DNA of 64,000 bases. It comes from Bin80 sp965261255 (GTDB taxonomy: Bacteria > Bacteroidota > Rhodothermia > Rhodothermales > Bin80). Positions within the stretch are counted from its first letter, which is position 1. Each line of letters starts with the position of its first letter. Below are positions 54,751 to 63,914 of the stretch, in pieces. The stretch spans positions 2,232,001-2,296,000 of the forward strand of contig CBDHCQ010000004.1 of the NCBI GenBank assembly GCA_965261255.1, written 5' to 3'. The position numbers and the translations under genes were made by a program. A model generated the notes under the pieces. That model did not search any database, was not told the DNA's origin, and saw only the letters and a program-made list of their open reading frames with translations.

Positions 54751-55938
54751 ATGCGGTTAACTCATAGAATACTGACCCTGTTCACACTATTGAGCCTTGT
54801 CTCGCTCACGCTGGTCACACCCACCCGCGCTCAGATATCAGACTCGGCGCGTGTATCGGTGTTCACGATCTATCCAGGGGAGGCCCTTCACTCTCTTTGG
54901 GGACACAGTGCGCTTAGAATCTGGGATCCAGTCACCGGAATTGATATCTCATACAATTATGGTACTTTCGACTTCGGGAATCGACTGTCGTTCATTGCCC
55001 GATTTGCATATGGAAAACTGGACTATCAATTGTCCCTGCAAAACTCGCCCGCCCTGGTTGAATACTCCTGGTTTTCAGAAAAACGCGGCGTTGTGGAGCA
55101 ACAGTTGAATCTCACGCCGTCGGAAAGACGAATGCTCTATCAGTACCTGTCGGCCAATGCTCTTACAGAAAACCGCACATATCGCTACGACTTTCTCTTT
55201 GACAATTGTGCTACACGGATTCGCGATGCACTGGAGTACACTTTACAAACTCCTCTGGCCGACTCGGTTTCCACGGGGATGTCATTTCGTGATCTAGTCA
55301 GGCCCTATGTGCATGCGCGCCCGGATCTGGATATGGCCATTAATCTTGCCATGGGACTCCCTGTAGATCGTTATGCATCACAAAGAGATTTGGCCTTCTT
55401 GCCAATTGAGTTGCAAGCCTTGCTGCAAAATGCACAAACCGCAACTGGTGCTCCACTGGTTATAGCGTCTGATACGCTACATGGCGATCCTGTGACTCCT
55501 GAGACTCGTCGCTCAATGTCTCTCCCGACCGGCGCAGCCTGGCTTATATTCGTTGCGGCATTTGTATACTTTCTGCGTGATTTTCGCGAACCCCGTCAAC
55601 GCAAATTTGATGTGGTATTGCTCTCCACGGTAACCCTTGTAGGACTCTTGGTTACCTTCTTCTGGCTTGTATCTCTGCATACAATCACACGACCAAATCT
55701 GCACATTATGTGGGCTTGGCCGCTGCACATAATCCCGCTCTACCTCTCCCGTCGTCCCTTTGTGACCATTTACTGGTGGTGCGCCGCCGCCAGCGCCGTG
55801 GTTTTCGCGCTGGGCTCGGCATGGTGGCCACAGGCCTCACCGGCTGTAGCACTCCCTCTTGCACTGGCAGTAGCTGTGCGATGCATTACTCTTGCAAGAG
55901 TACCGCGTACGGGATTTGAACCCGTGTTACCGGCGTGA
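54751..55938 (+). CDS. DUF4105 envelope protein
   Basis: About 395 residues from ATG 54751, whose signal is FTLLSLVSLTLVTPTRAQ. The conserved part is typical of DUF4105 (Lnb N-terminal-like): IYPGEALHSLWGHSALRIWD, YNYGTFDFGNRLSFIARFA and LFDNCATRIRDALEY, with His, Ser/Thr and Cys that resemble a papain-like set. Three or more membrane segments follow from ~260. The reading frame runs 38 bases into the antisense of tRNA-Glu, and its last residues (TGFEPVLPA) are only the tRNA read backwards. The family is a probable periplasmic peptidase-like domain; substrate unknown. Confidence 0.78.
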   Translation: MRLTHRILTLFTLLSLVSLTLVTPTRAQISDSARVSVFTIYPGEALHSLWGHSALRIWDPVTGIDISYNYGTFDFGNRLSFIARFAYGKLDYQLSLQNSPALVEYSWFSEKRGVVEQQLNLTPSERRMLYQYLSANALTENRTYRYDFLFDNCATRIRDALEYTLQTPLADSVSTGMSFRDLVRPYVHARPDLDMAINLAMGLPVDRYASQRDLAFLPIELQALLQNAQTATGAPLVIASDTLHGDPVTPETRRSMSLPTGAAWLIFVAAFVYFLRDFREPRQRKFDVVLLSTVTLVGLLVTFFWLVSLHTITRPNLHIMWAWPLHIIPLYLSRRPFVTIYWWCAAASAVVFALGSAWWPQASPAVALPLALAVAVRCITLARVPRTGFEPVLPA

Positions 55939-55972
55939 AAGGCCGGCGTCCTAACCCCTAGACGAACGCGGC
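55901..55972 (-). tRNA. tRNA-Glu (anticodon TTC)
   Basis: On the minus strand: acceptor GCCGCGT with ACGCGGT (a G-T first pair), D arm with GGGGTTAGGAC, anticodon stem GCCGG/CCGGT-type with loop CTTTCAC (TTC), and T arm with GGGTTCAAATCCC. CCA is not encoded. It lies 15 bp from tRNA-His in the same orientation. Confidence 0.93.
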
Positions 55973-55987
55973 AGATATCTATAAAAG

Positions 55988-56062
55988 GGTGACCGAGGGG
56001 ACTTGAACCCCCGACCTCCAGGGCCACAACCTGGCGCTCTAACCACCTGAGCTACGGTCACC
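55988..56062 (-). tRNA. tRNA-His (anticodon GTG)
   Basis: On the minus strand: it begins GGTGACC with the extra G at -1 pairing with the discriminator C, D arm TAGCTCAGGTGGTTAGAGC, anticodon stem CCAGG/CCTGG with loop TTGTGGC (GTG), and T arm GGGGGTTCAAGTCCCC. The G-1 feature is specific to tRNA-His. Confidence 0.95.
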
Positions 56063-56118
56063 ATTTCTCGTCCAACTCGAAATTTACACAAGAATGATGG
56101 ATAATAATTAAAACGGGC

Positions 56119-58479
56119 TTAACGAATGATCGCAACCTTGCCATATGAAGTCCCCTCATCGTTCTTGCCCTGAGCAACAATTAAATACATACCAGAAGGA
56201 ACCAGTTGACCATTATAGTCCCGGCCATCCCAACTGATGCGTCCCCCACGGGCCTGCATTCGCCGAATAAGTTCACCGTGCACAGCAACAATTGATATTT
56301 CTGTTTCTGCTACCAAACCCTCAATGTAGATTTGAACGTCTGTCTGCCCATGGATCTCAACCGGATTTGGATACACAAACAAGTTCTGCGCTTCGTCGGC
56401 AGGCTGTATCGCATCACCCAATAAACTAACTAATCCTCTGTCCGTACCTAAGAAAACCCGCCCGGTTAACGCTTCAACCGCTACAGTGATCACGACATCA
56501 GAAAAAAGCGGGGAGTTGTTAGCCCTATGGTGCTCAACCAATTCAAACCCTACCCCCTCCGAAAGCAAGTACGCGCCCTCGGGTGTGGCCATCCATAATC
56601 TGTTCGAAGGATCAACCGCAATATCATTTATTGCCAAGCCATTCAGCACATAGGACCCTAATGTTCGATCCAGCCAAATGGGCCAAATGGCGGCTAAGGA
56701 AGGATCATTTGCCGAAAAGGCAGTGCTTCGGAAATAGGCCGGGCCTTCGTTCGTGCCGACCCAAATCCTCCCGGAAAGATCCTCGGTCAATGAAGAAATC
56801 TGAGTGCCAGGAAACCCAACTCCATTTGAACCCGGTTCGGAGTAATAGGTGCATACATCGTCCGAACCGTCCCCTGGCGTGTCGTTCGTATCCAGTACAA
56901 GTACACCCTTCGTTATCGCCAAGTTGCCTTGATCCAGAAGAACAATCCATTTTATACCATTTGAATCCACCAGGATATCTCCCAACGCAGTCGTTTGGGA
57001 CATACCGCTACACTGGGGCGGCAAAAGCCGCGACCAAGTTCCGTCCACCGTTCGAACATGTAACGGGTAGGGTGAGATGGTATTGGTAACCCACAACGTC
57101 CCGTCCTGCTCGCTTGCAACTCCACCTACAATGATATAATTCTGCGTTCCAGCGGCAGGAAGCAAAGTCGAATTAGACTGATCGTAAACCGTAACCACAT
57201 CCTCCGGCGATACCTGAGCCAAGCCGGCGCCGCGAGAAGCCGCCCAGGCATTGCCCTGCCCGTCCACGTGCACTCGCCAAAAACTGCCTCTTCCACTTAA
57301 TTCCTCTACGAAGCGCCCCGTGAAGTTCGTCCAGTCGTCCCCTGACCTCATACGATAGAAGCCAGACCTCGGAATACCCAATTGGGCAGCCGCCCAAAGA
57401 TTACCGTCGGGGCTGATAGCCAGATCTCCAAAGGGGGAATCAAATGGGCCCGCAGGATAAAGCTCACGGCTGACAAGATCAAGTGAAGTAGCACTTCCTG
57501 CCCTGACGTAGTGACTCAGACCACTATCGGCGTCCCCGATCCATACATTCCCCGAAGCATCAACCCCCACTGACTGTAAATCTTCGAACCCACCGACCGG
57601 AATTGACTCCACACCATTGATATCATAAGCGCGTAAGCGGAACTGTGTTACCGCTAGAACCTGATCATCTAGTTTGTCCAGATCTAGGATAGGGCGGGTA
57701 TTCGTGCCCACACGCTCATACCCTCCGTTTTCTGTCCGTTTACTCAATCCAGAGGTCGTGCCAACGTACAGACGATCATGCTGGTAAACGAGGTGTGTAA
57801 TCCTGATACCGGGAAAGAAATTCCGTTCTGATGTCCACGAACTTGGATCTTGTAGGCTTTGGCCCGAAAGTGGTGCAAATGCTACCCCCGCATCGGTACC
57901 AAGCCATAACCCCCTTTCTCCACCGGGAACTGTGTTTACGATAACATCATTGACGGCCGTAGCCGCCGTAAATGACCCTAGTCTGCTGTAAGTGTCTCGA
58001 ACTTCGTTGTCTACAGGATCAAATACAACCAGTCCAAATCCCGTTGCAATGAGCAAGCTATCCCCGAGCACCTCCATAGCATTGATTGTTTTCGTAGGGA
58101 ATCGCTCACTTCGATATATATCGAAAAAAGAGATTACGTCACCTGTGGATACATCAAGCCGATCAAACACGCCGTTCACATAGCCAATCCAAAGCACTTG
58201 CCGCTCCATATCCCATGCAAGGGCCTGCACATTTACGTCATACAAGCCTTCAGCAGCAGTATAACGATTGATCTCACCATTGCCCGGATCATAGCTGTAT
58301 ACTCCGCCTGTTGAAGCCACCCAGATTACTCCACCATCTGCAGTTGAAAGTTCTGTAACCTCACGAAAACTGGTATGGGCTGTCCAGGAGCGGGAATTCT
58401 GAGCATGAGCCAACTGGACGAACACAAGAACACAAAGGAATGCACTAATGCACTTAAATGGACTCATAATCGGGGACAT
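56119..58479 (-). CDS. porZ: PorZ-like beta-propeller protein with T9SS-type C-terminal domain
   Basis: Up to 786 residues (ATG 58479, or 58467 with the signal FKCISAFLCVLVFVQLAHAQ). Two seven-bladed propellers are built from Reg_prop-type repeats (GVIWVASTGGVYSYDPGN, ERGLWLGTDAGVAFAP, GRIWVGTNEGPAYF, GRVFLGTDRGLVSL). The end, LFVYPNPVEIHGQ...IVAQGKNDEG, is a T9SS sorting-type domain with the YPNP start and GMYL near the end. PorZ is a surface part of the attachment complex that helps anchor T9SS cargo. It overlaps the ribH stop, so it may be transcribed with it. Confidence 0.75.
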   Translation of the reverse strand: MSPIMSPFKCISAFLCVLVFVQLAHAQNSRSWTAHTSFREVTELSTADGGVIWVASTGGVYSYDPGNGEINRYTAAEGLYDVNVQALAWDMERQVLWIGYVNGVFDRLDVSTGDVISFFDIYRSERFPTKTINAMEVLGDSLLIATGFGLVVFDPVDNEVRDTYSRLGSFTAATAVNDVIVNTVPGGERGLWLGTDAGVAFAPLSGQSLQDPSSWTSERNFFPGIRITHLVYQHDRLYVGTTSGLSKRTENGGYERVGTNTRPILDLDKLDDQVLAVTQFRLRAYDINGVESIPVGGFEDLQSVGVDASGNVWIGDADSGLSHYVRAGSATSLDLVSRELYPAGPFDSPFGDLAISPDGNLWAAAQLGIPRSGFYRMRSGDDWTNFTGRFVEELSGRGSFWRVHVDGQGNAWAASRGAGLAQVSPEDVVTVYDQSNSTLLPAAGTQNYIIVGGVASEQDGTLWVTNTISPYPLHVRTVDGTWSRLLPPQCSGMSQTTALGDILVDSNGIKWIVLLDQGNLAITKGVLVLDTNDTPGDGSDDVCTYYSEPGSNGVGFPGTQISSLTEDLSGRIWVGTNEGPAYFRSTAFSANDPSLAAIWPIWLDRTLGSYVLNGLAINDIAVDPSNRLWMATPEGAYLLSEGVGFELVEHHRANNSPLFSDVVITVAVEALTGRVFLGTDRGLVSLLGDAIQPADEAQNLFVYPNPVEIHGQTDVQIYIEGLVAETEISIVAVHGELIRRMQARGGRISWDGRDYNGQLVPSGMYLIVAQGKNDEGTSYGKVAIIR

Positions 58480-59041
58480 CCATGGGGTTACGGGGGAGTT
58501 TCTGTAATAGATCGCTCATTTCCAGAGCAGCTAACGCTGCTTCTGTTCCCTTGTGGTTCGGACCAGGCGTCGAACGTCTCCTTGCTTGCTCAAGAGTTTC
58601 AGTGGTGATGACTCCAAGTGCGACTGGGACTCCCGTCCTTAGTGCCACCTCTTGCAACCCATTGATTGCCGCATTGCTTATTGCCTCAAAATGGTACGTT
58701 TCCCCCCGAATCACGGCCCCCAAAGCGATGACAGCATCATACCGGCCAGCATTGATCATACGCTCAACTGCGAGCGGCAACTCAAATGCGCCCGGACACC
58801 ATATAATGTTAATCTTGGTGACATCATATGAGGAAAGCGATTCCAGACAGCCTTTCAATAAATCCTGGGTGATAGATTTGTTGAATCGGCTCACGACAAT
58901 CCCAAACTGAGCATCCGTAGACCGAATCGGAGCTCCTTTGAACTCTGATATTACGCTCGTCTCACCACCTGAAGATATGTTCTGATCTTCGCGCACGCGT
59001 CCGTCACGCTCCTCTTCTGACTTTACAGGATCAATTCGCAT
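58454..59041 (-). CDS. ribH: 6,7-dimethyl-8-ribityllumazine synthase
   Basis: 195 residues. An N-terminal extension of about 40 residues precedes the core: FGIVVSRFNKSITQDLLKGC, WCPGAFELPLAVERM, VIALGAVIRGETYHFEAIS (with the catalytic His-type region) and LGVITTETLEQARRRSTPG. It makes 6,7-dimethyl-8-ribityllumazine in riboflavin synthesis and forms capsids of 60 or pentamers. The porZ-like gene begins within its last codons. Confidence 0.95.
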   Translation of the reverse strand: MRIDPVKSEEERDGRVREDQNISSGGETSVISEFKGAPIRSTDAQFGIVVSRFNKSITQDLLKGCLESLSSYDVTKINIIWCPGAFELPLAVERMINAGRYDAVIALGAVIRGETYHFEAISNAAINGLQEVALRTGVPVALGVITTETLEQARRRSTPGPNHKGTEAALAALEMSDLLQKLPRNPMDVPDYESI

Positions 59042-59453
59042 AGAATCTCCTTTGCTGAATTACCGTACCGATATTTCTGACTACTTGTGTCGGCATCCCT
59101 GCTATCGGTGCAATGAAGTATGTGATGAAGGATGCTCACTGTCTTTCATGACAAATAGTCCGTCCCGACCTGACCAAGTGATACGCAAAATCGTCCTGTT
59201 AGTGCTGACCACCGATAAAACAGGACCGCAATTATCTCGCATTGCAGACAGAGTAAGATTAACTCGCCAAATTTCTATATATCCGTTTTCATTGTACACA
59301 AAAGAAGGGGGTTTCCACGCAACAAGTAATGGCGATATCCGTCAATCTTATCATTGACTGCCTGGAAGACGATGAAGATGGCAACCATAAGGGCAATCAT
59401 TGCGCTCTAAGAATAGCGAGATTTGATGTATCATTACATCAAAAAACCTTGAT
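59042..59453. other. Intergenic, no gene seen
   Basis: About 410 bases between divergent ribH and the flippase-like gene. It should hold both promoters. A 65-codon minus frame (59102-59299) shows no motif. Confidence 0.4.
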
Positions 59454-60446
59454 TTGCAAAAAGCTAGACTCCAAATTTGGGTTCCAATTGTGCTCAGCCT
59501 CGCTGTCTTGGCGGCGATCGCACTATTCACAGTAGAACCCGACACGCTACCACTACTTGGGCAAACCCGCTGGGGGCTTTTGGCGTTGGCGCCGTTCATT
59601 GTCGGTTTGCGCGTGATCTTTGGGGCATGGCGCCTCCATTACATTGCAAAAGGATTTTTGAAATTCAGTGGTGCAATTCGTGCTCAACTGGCGTGGGACT
59701 TCTTTTCCTGTATTACGCCCTCTTCCATTGGAGGAGGTCCTATCGCTCCTGCCTACATTGCAAAAGATTCACGAGTCTCGCTGGGGGACTCGTCTGCAAT
59801 CATGCTATTTGCCATGTTATTGGATCAGATATGGTTTGCCTGCGCCATTGTTCTGGTCCTGCTGAGCACGGCTTCAATTGACGTTATCCCTGACTCCCTA
59901 GGAAATATCGGTGTGCTCACATTGATCACCTATTTTCTTGGGTATCTGGCATGGATCATCATCTTCGCGTACGGCGCGCTGAAGAAGCCAGAGGTACTGT
60001 CATGGGTGGTACAACGAGTCTTTCTGTTGCCTGGGCTCAGGCGTTTCAGCAGCAAGGCAGATTCAATCCTACAGGACCTGCAAGAACGTGCAACCATCCT
60101 TCGATCTCAGCGTCTGGTGTTTTTTTTGAACGGTTTTGGATTGACCCTACTGGCCTGGGCAAGCCGTTATGCACTGGTAGTGCTCATTGTAGCAGCTACT
60201 GCCCCCGAGGTCGACTATATCCTCGCAAGTTTGCGTTCAATCGTAACGATGCTCGGCGTGCTTGTTGTACCTACCCCAGGAGGAGCTGGCGGTGCAGAGG
60301 GCTTATTCGCATTGCTCGTTGGACCACTGCTGCCTCAAGCCTTGGTCTCCCCCGCTGCCCTTATCTGGCGCGTGCTAGGGTACTATGTATTTCTAGCCGC
60401 AGGCGCGTACCTAACACTGGACCGCGCACTGCGCAACTATAAGTAA
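59454..60446 (+). CDS. Flippase-like membrane protein (LPG synthase TM family)
   Basis: 330 residues with seven to eight hydrophobic segments. GAWRLHYIAKGFLKFSGAIR, FFSCITPSSIGGGPIAPAYI and VVPTPGGAGGAEGLFALLVG are the conserved loops of the lysylphosphatidylglycerol-synthase transmembrane / UPF0104 family, where PS-x-x-GG-P and TPGG-x-GG-x-EG occur. Members move or modify lipids in the inner membrane. The only start in range is a TTG at 59454. The CRISPR array begins about 250 bp downstream. Confidence 0.8.
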   Translation: MQKARLQIWVPIVLSLAVLAAIALFTVEPDTLPLLGQTRWGLLALAPFIVGLRVIFGAWRLHYIAKGFLKFSGAIRAQLAWDFFSCITPSSIGGGPIAPAYIAKDSRVSLGDSSAIMLFAMLLDQIWFACAIVLVLLSTASIDVIPDSLGNIGVLTLITYFLGYLAWIIIFAYGALKKPEVLSWVVQRVFLLPGLRRFSSKADSILQDLQERATILRSQRLVFFLNGFGLTLLAWASRYALVVLIVAATAPEVDYILASLRSIVTMLGVLVVPTPGGAGGAEGLFALLVGPLLPQALVSPAALIWRVLGYYVFLAAGAYLTLDRALRNYK

Positions 60447-60700
60447 TCAGAGCCGATACAATCGCCTATTCTATCTGCGCAAGTTGATACTAACGGTTTA
60501 TCCTAGCTTCACCATTTTATAGCGCTATGAACTAGCGCAGTTAGATCAATAAGCAGAACCCCCACAATAATTCTTTGGATTCCTAAGACTGCAATAGATT
60601 TTCGGCACCGGACACCTCTTCCAATCCGTGGTTGGGAATTCAGGTAGTCTTCAGGACGGCACTTTGTACATACCCTCGTTTGCAGTGGTACAGCATAAAT

Positions 60701-61323
60701 GCTCCACAAAGGTCTAAGCCTCAAACTGGGAAATTTCGCCGTGTAAAACAGTCGGGGAAAGGCATTTTAGTGCTTTAAATAGATCCAAGAATTTCAATCC
60801 GGGAAATGCACGAAAGAGACGACTGAGCCTGCCAACAAAAGAAAGCTTGAAAGAGACCCAAGCCTTTTAGCCCGGGAAATAGGTGACGATGACCGACAAT
60901 AACTATTTCGGTCTGATGATTGCTTCGCTACAGTGAGGCCCAGACCATTCAGCCCCGGAAATGATCATCATCAGTTTTCGTAACGGAGGCATTGATGTCG
61001 CTTCAAAGAGGCCCGAGCCTTGCAGCCCGGGAAATGATCATCATCAGTTTCCGTAACGGCGGCATTAATGTCGCTTCAAAGAGGCCCGAGCCTTGCAGCC
61101 CGGGAAATACGTGAATTTGGCGATCGAGCCAGCCACCAATAAATCTCCAAAGAGGCCCAAGCCTTCCAGCCCGGGAAACTTCCCTTCGGTTAGCGTTGGC
61201 TGAAGCTGTGCTACTGCTTCAAAGAGGCCCAGGTCTTTCAGCCCGGGAAATTCTGTGCCTCATCACACCTATAACTTACGAAGAAATTCTCCAAGGAGGC
61301 CCCGGCCTTTCAACCCGGTAAAT
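60701..61323 (+). CRISPR. Degenerate type I-G CRISPR array, nine repeats
   Basis: Repeats are 36 bp, best represented by two identical copies (61000-61035 and 61073-61108) that start GCTTCAAAGAGGCCC and end CAGCCCGGGAAAT. Others are at 60701-60734 (short), 60772-60807, 60845-60880, 60927-60962, 61144-61179, 61216-61251 and 61288-61323, with growing mismatch towards the left. Spacers are 35-37 bp, except 46 bp at 60881-60926. Spacers 60963-60999 and 61036-61072 differ at only three positions. The array lies beside the cas2 remnant, as expected for this subtype. Confidence 0.9.
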
Positions 61324-61528
61324 AGCCCCTGTCGTATACCCCTGGGGCACAACAAGTCGACAGTGAATCTGCGAGCGGTAATGCATTTACGTTGAACAAA
61401 TGACGTGTGTGTCTTTAAACTGTCTTAAGTCAAAGAGCTAACCCACTACAACAGCGTTTTTTGGCGGTATGCGAGAGTTGATGGCCCTGTTTGTACCGCA
61501 CGAGCGCTCGAGGTTGTAGCGACGTGGC
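61324..61528. other. Probable CRISPR leader side
   Basis: About 205 bases between the last repeat and the cas2 remnant. This is where the leader of an I-G array would lie. No gene is seen. Confidence 0.35.
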
Positions 61529-61806
61529 TCATCGCAAGACCGTGGCATGGCGTTTAAGAGCTTCATAAGGCGTCCCAAGATTCTCAACATTTACTTCTAC
61601 TCCGTCAGCTGGACCCAAGTCAATTATCAGAACATGATCTTCAGCCATATTCATTTCGCATTCCAAGCCCGCCATCATCTCGGCTCTCCGCCGGGCGGTG
61701 AGCCTGCGTTGAAAAACATAATACTGCATCCGATGCCCAAATCGTTTTAGCAGCCGGAATACCTTACACCAACGCTTTTAGTCTGTGATGTCTTACGTAA
61801 CGACCT
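61529..61806 (-). pseudogene. cas2: cas2 with two in-frame stops
   Basis: In one minus-strand frame the translation reads VVT-stop-DITD-stop-KRWCKVFRLLKRFGHRM, then YYVFQRRLTARRRAEMMAGL, AEDHVLIIDLGPADGVEV and a normal end. Stops are TAA at 61793-61795 (where Cas2 has Tyr in VTYDI) and TAA at 61778-61780. The downstream part (ATG 61664-61729 region onward) is still open as 66 codons but lacks the first strand with the catalytic Asp. Cas2 is needed with Cas1 to add spacers, so this copy is dead. Confidence 0.85.
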
Positions 61807-62242
61807 GAAAATGACGGGATCCCAACCGACACTGTACCTCAATAAGCCTTCTCATTGAAACTCAATAGCCGAAAGACGGATGTGTTGAAACATGCTCTAG
61901 ACGCCGCTCAATTGCAGTAATCAATGCCTTCCGACCCGCCGGCTTAAGCGAACACGCCTTCCCGGTGAACACAAAGTCATTTGGCCTGACAAGGCCAATA
62001 CTTGGATGAGAGAAACAACAAATCGCTCATGCCCGTTCCCATAGTTCACACAACGATGCCCTATCGTTGTTTACATTAATTCTGCCATTCATTGTTGTCG
62101 CCACCAGCTCTAGATTGAACGCAAAAAGTACTAAAGCCAATGAATGAGCATTGAAGCATTTACCAGTCGACAAATGCTGAGCCAGAGCCATCCCTGAATG
62201 GCTCATTAGACAGATCCGACCAACCTGACAATTTTGTCGCAT
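61807..62242 (-). pseudogene. cas1: cas1 (from cas4-cas1 fusion), heavily deleted
   Basis: Two Cas1 pieces can be read on the minus strand. The first (62242 to ~62130) gives GMALAQHLSTGKCFNAHSLA, comparable to the HLSTGGWF region of Cas1. The second (~62000 to 61807) gives GLVRPNDFVFTGKACSLKPA, then RKALITAIERRLEHVSTHPS and FGY-stop-VSMRRLIEVQCRL, the normal Cas1 C-terminus with a TGA at 61862-61864 where Arg is expected. About 100 residues between them and the whole Cas4 part are missing. The frame runs on into the cas2 remnant. Confidence 0.75.
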
Positions 62243-62274
62243 CGGATTTGACTACATCAAAGAAGTCACAAAGT

Positions 62275-63909
62275 CTATATTGCGCCAAAGGTGCCCAAAC
62301 CGAAGTGGCTGGCAAAGCCAATCGCTAAGGGACCCTGAACAGTATAGGGAAACTCAATCTCTAGGAAAGTACCTGAAGAATCGGGCTGCGACATCCGTCC
62401 TCGGGAACGGAAACGATGGAAATGTAGCGCGTGTCTCTTAATCGAACCAACATTGATCTCGCTTAGCTCCGTCACCTTGACACCATCGGTCTCCATCCCT
62501 TGACGCTTAAACAACCTCAAGACCTCTCCCGAATATCCATTCTTCTTTAAATGTCCTGCACTCAAGAACGGGGTCACGCTTCGCCACTGCTTGGACCTAC
62601 CCAGCATTTGTGAACTTCCGGCAAAGTCCTGTGGCTGCCCGTACCCTTCCAGTGCAAGCCTCCATTCATACCCTTCAGTACCTCCTTCAGAATCACGAGA
62701 AGCTCGCCGAGATGTAAGCCATATCCGGGTAATCCGTTCAAGACGTGATTGAATGCGAGGGTTCATCCCACTGGATACGGAGACAATAATGTGGTCTATC
62801 AAACCATCCCCATCTGCGTCCTCAGGCAACCAAAACGCATGAGGGTGCGAAGGATCGGTTATAGGAAAACGCCCCTCACGCCGCCCTGAAATCTGCCATG
62901 GGGCTAATGGTGTTCGCTCACCATTAAGCTCATCCTCTCGCCATCCGAACTGAGACATAGCCGCTGCACGCATAATTTCGCCTATCTTGACCGCGTCCTC
63001 TAACCTAGGGCGTGGTCGGCCAGCCAGCACAAACCGTGCAATGGTAACTTGCCCCGACACCTTCTTGAGCTTCTTGCGTCGTGAAATGACTTGCGGGACT
63101 ACCCTGGGGGTGGTACTGGGGTCACGTGCATAAATCACATCCAACGCTGCAGGTGGCCTATGCCACTTAAGCCTCCGAAGGTCAGTATTCTCCACAGAAA
63201 GTGCATCCAAGAAATTAGCAGGAAGTGTGTCTACCTTGTCTTTCGTATAGAATACACTCTGAATTTTGGACTGCAATACTCTTTCAGAAATCATCCGGCT
63301 TGCTTCTGCTCGTATTCGCTGCCTCTCCTGAGCTAACAGTTGATTCCGCGTAACTTGATACGATTCAGCAGAGCGCGGAACCAACAGACTCACCTCCTCG
63401 CCCGTAAAACCCATTTCCACGGGGCCACAATTCTCAAGGCCGTCCCAATGTTTTAATACTCTGCACTCTGTCCAACTCTCAGCCCGTCCAAGGTACCCAA
63501 TCGAAGATGCCAGATCTTCCGCAAGCGAGATCAGTCTGTCATCCAGCTTTACATTCTTCCAAATGACTTTGATATCCTCTCCGCTGGGGATGTGCAAAAA
63601 TGCGTCAAAAACCAGAGTTCTTGATTCCGATTTCCCCTTCCTGATGGGCATATAGTGACGCGTGTGCGCATGTATACATCCCTGCGGCAGGTTGAAGACT
63701 GGAAGATCCTCAGCCAAAGCATGCACCAGGTCGGTCAAATCGTCTCTGTTCCAACGGTACCAATCCGCCTTCCGCCAATAGCCTGCGATGAATGCCCTAA
63801 TGATCCGCCAGGGTTCAGGCGGCCAAGCCACATCCGCCTCGTTAACATTACGCCCCCAAGGAGTCGCATGGTAGCGTCCTGACAAAAAGCGAAACGAGAG
63901 TCCAAACAT
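62275..63909 (-). CDS. csb2: Type I-G Cascade protein Csb2 (Cas5-Cas6 fusion)
   Basis: 544 residues. The Cas5-like start is FRFLSGRYHATPWGRNVNEA, followed by WPPEPWRIIRAFIAGYWRK, the signature of Csb2/GSU0054. The C-terminal Cas6-like part has KRHALHFHRFRSRGRM and the Gly-rich VQGPLAIGFASHFGLGTFGA. It caps the crRNA 5' end and processes the repeat RNA. The gene is full length with no stops, in contrast to the neighbouring adaptation genes. csb1 precedes it on the same strand with a 5-bp gap. Confidence 0.9.
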   Translation of the reverse strand: MFGLSFRFLSGRYHATPWGRNVNEADVAWPPEPWRIIRAFIAGYWRKADWYRWNRDDLTDLVHALAEDLPVFNLPQGCIHAHTRHYMPIRKGKSESRTLVFDAFLHIPSGEDIKVIWKNVKLDDRLISLAEDLASSIGYLGRAESWTECRVLKHWDGLENCGPVEMGFTGEEVSLLVPRSAESYQVTRNQLLAQERQRIRAEASRMISERVLQSKIQSVFYTKDKVDTLPANFLDALSVENTDLRRLKWHRPPAALDVIYARDPSTTPRVVPQVISRRKKLKKVSGQVTIARFVLAGRPRPRLEDAVKIGEIMRAAAMSQFGWREDELNGERTPLAPWQISGRREGRFPITDPSHPHAFWLPEDADGDGLIDHIIVSVSSGMNPRIQSRLERITRIWLTSRRASRDSEGGTEGYEWRLALEGYGQPQDFAGSSQMLGRSKQWRSVTPFLSAGHLKKNGYSGEVLRLFKRQGMETDGVKVTELSEINVGSIKRHALHFHRFRSRGRMSQPDSSGTFLEIEFPYTVQGPLAIGFASHFGLGTFGAI

Positions 63910-63914
63910 TTAGG

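Noticed and set aside
55905..55938. Protein ending TGFEPVLPA
   Set aside because: This string is the well-known antisense reading of a tRNA T arm, not protein homology.
60604..60640. A tenth, still more degenerate CRISPR repeat on the left
   Set aside because: Only a GGGAAT-like end matches and the spacing to the next repeat is wrong.
62027..62242. 71-codon minus frame as an independent gene
   Set aside because: Its sequence resembles the HLSTGGWF part of Cas1 and it lies in the cas1 position, so it is treated as a cas1 fragment.
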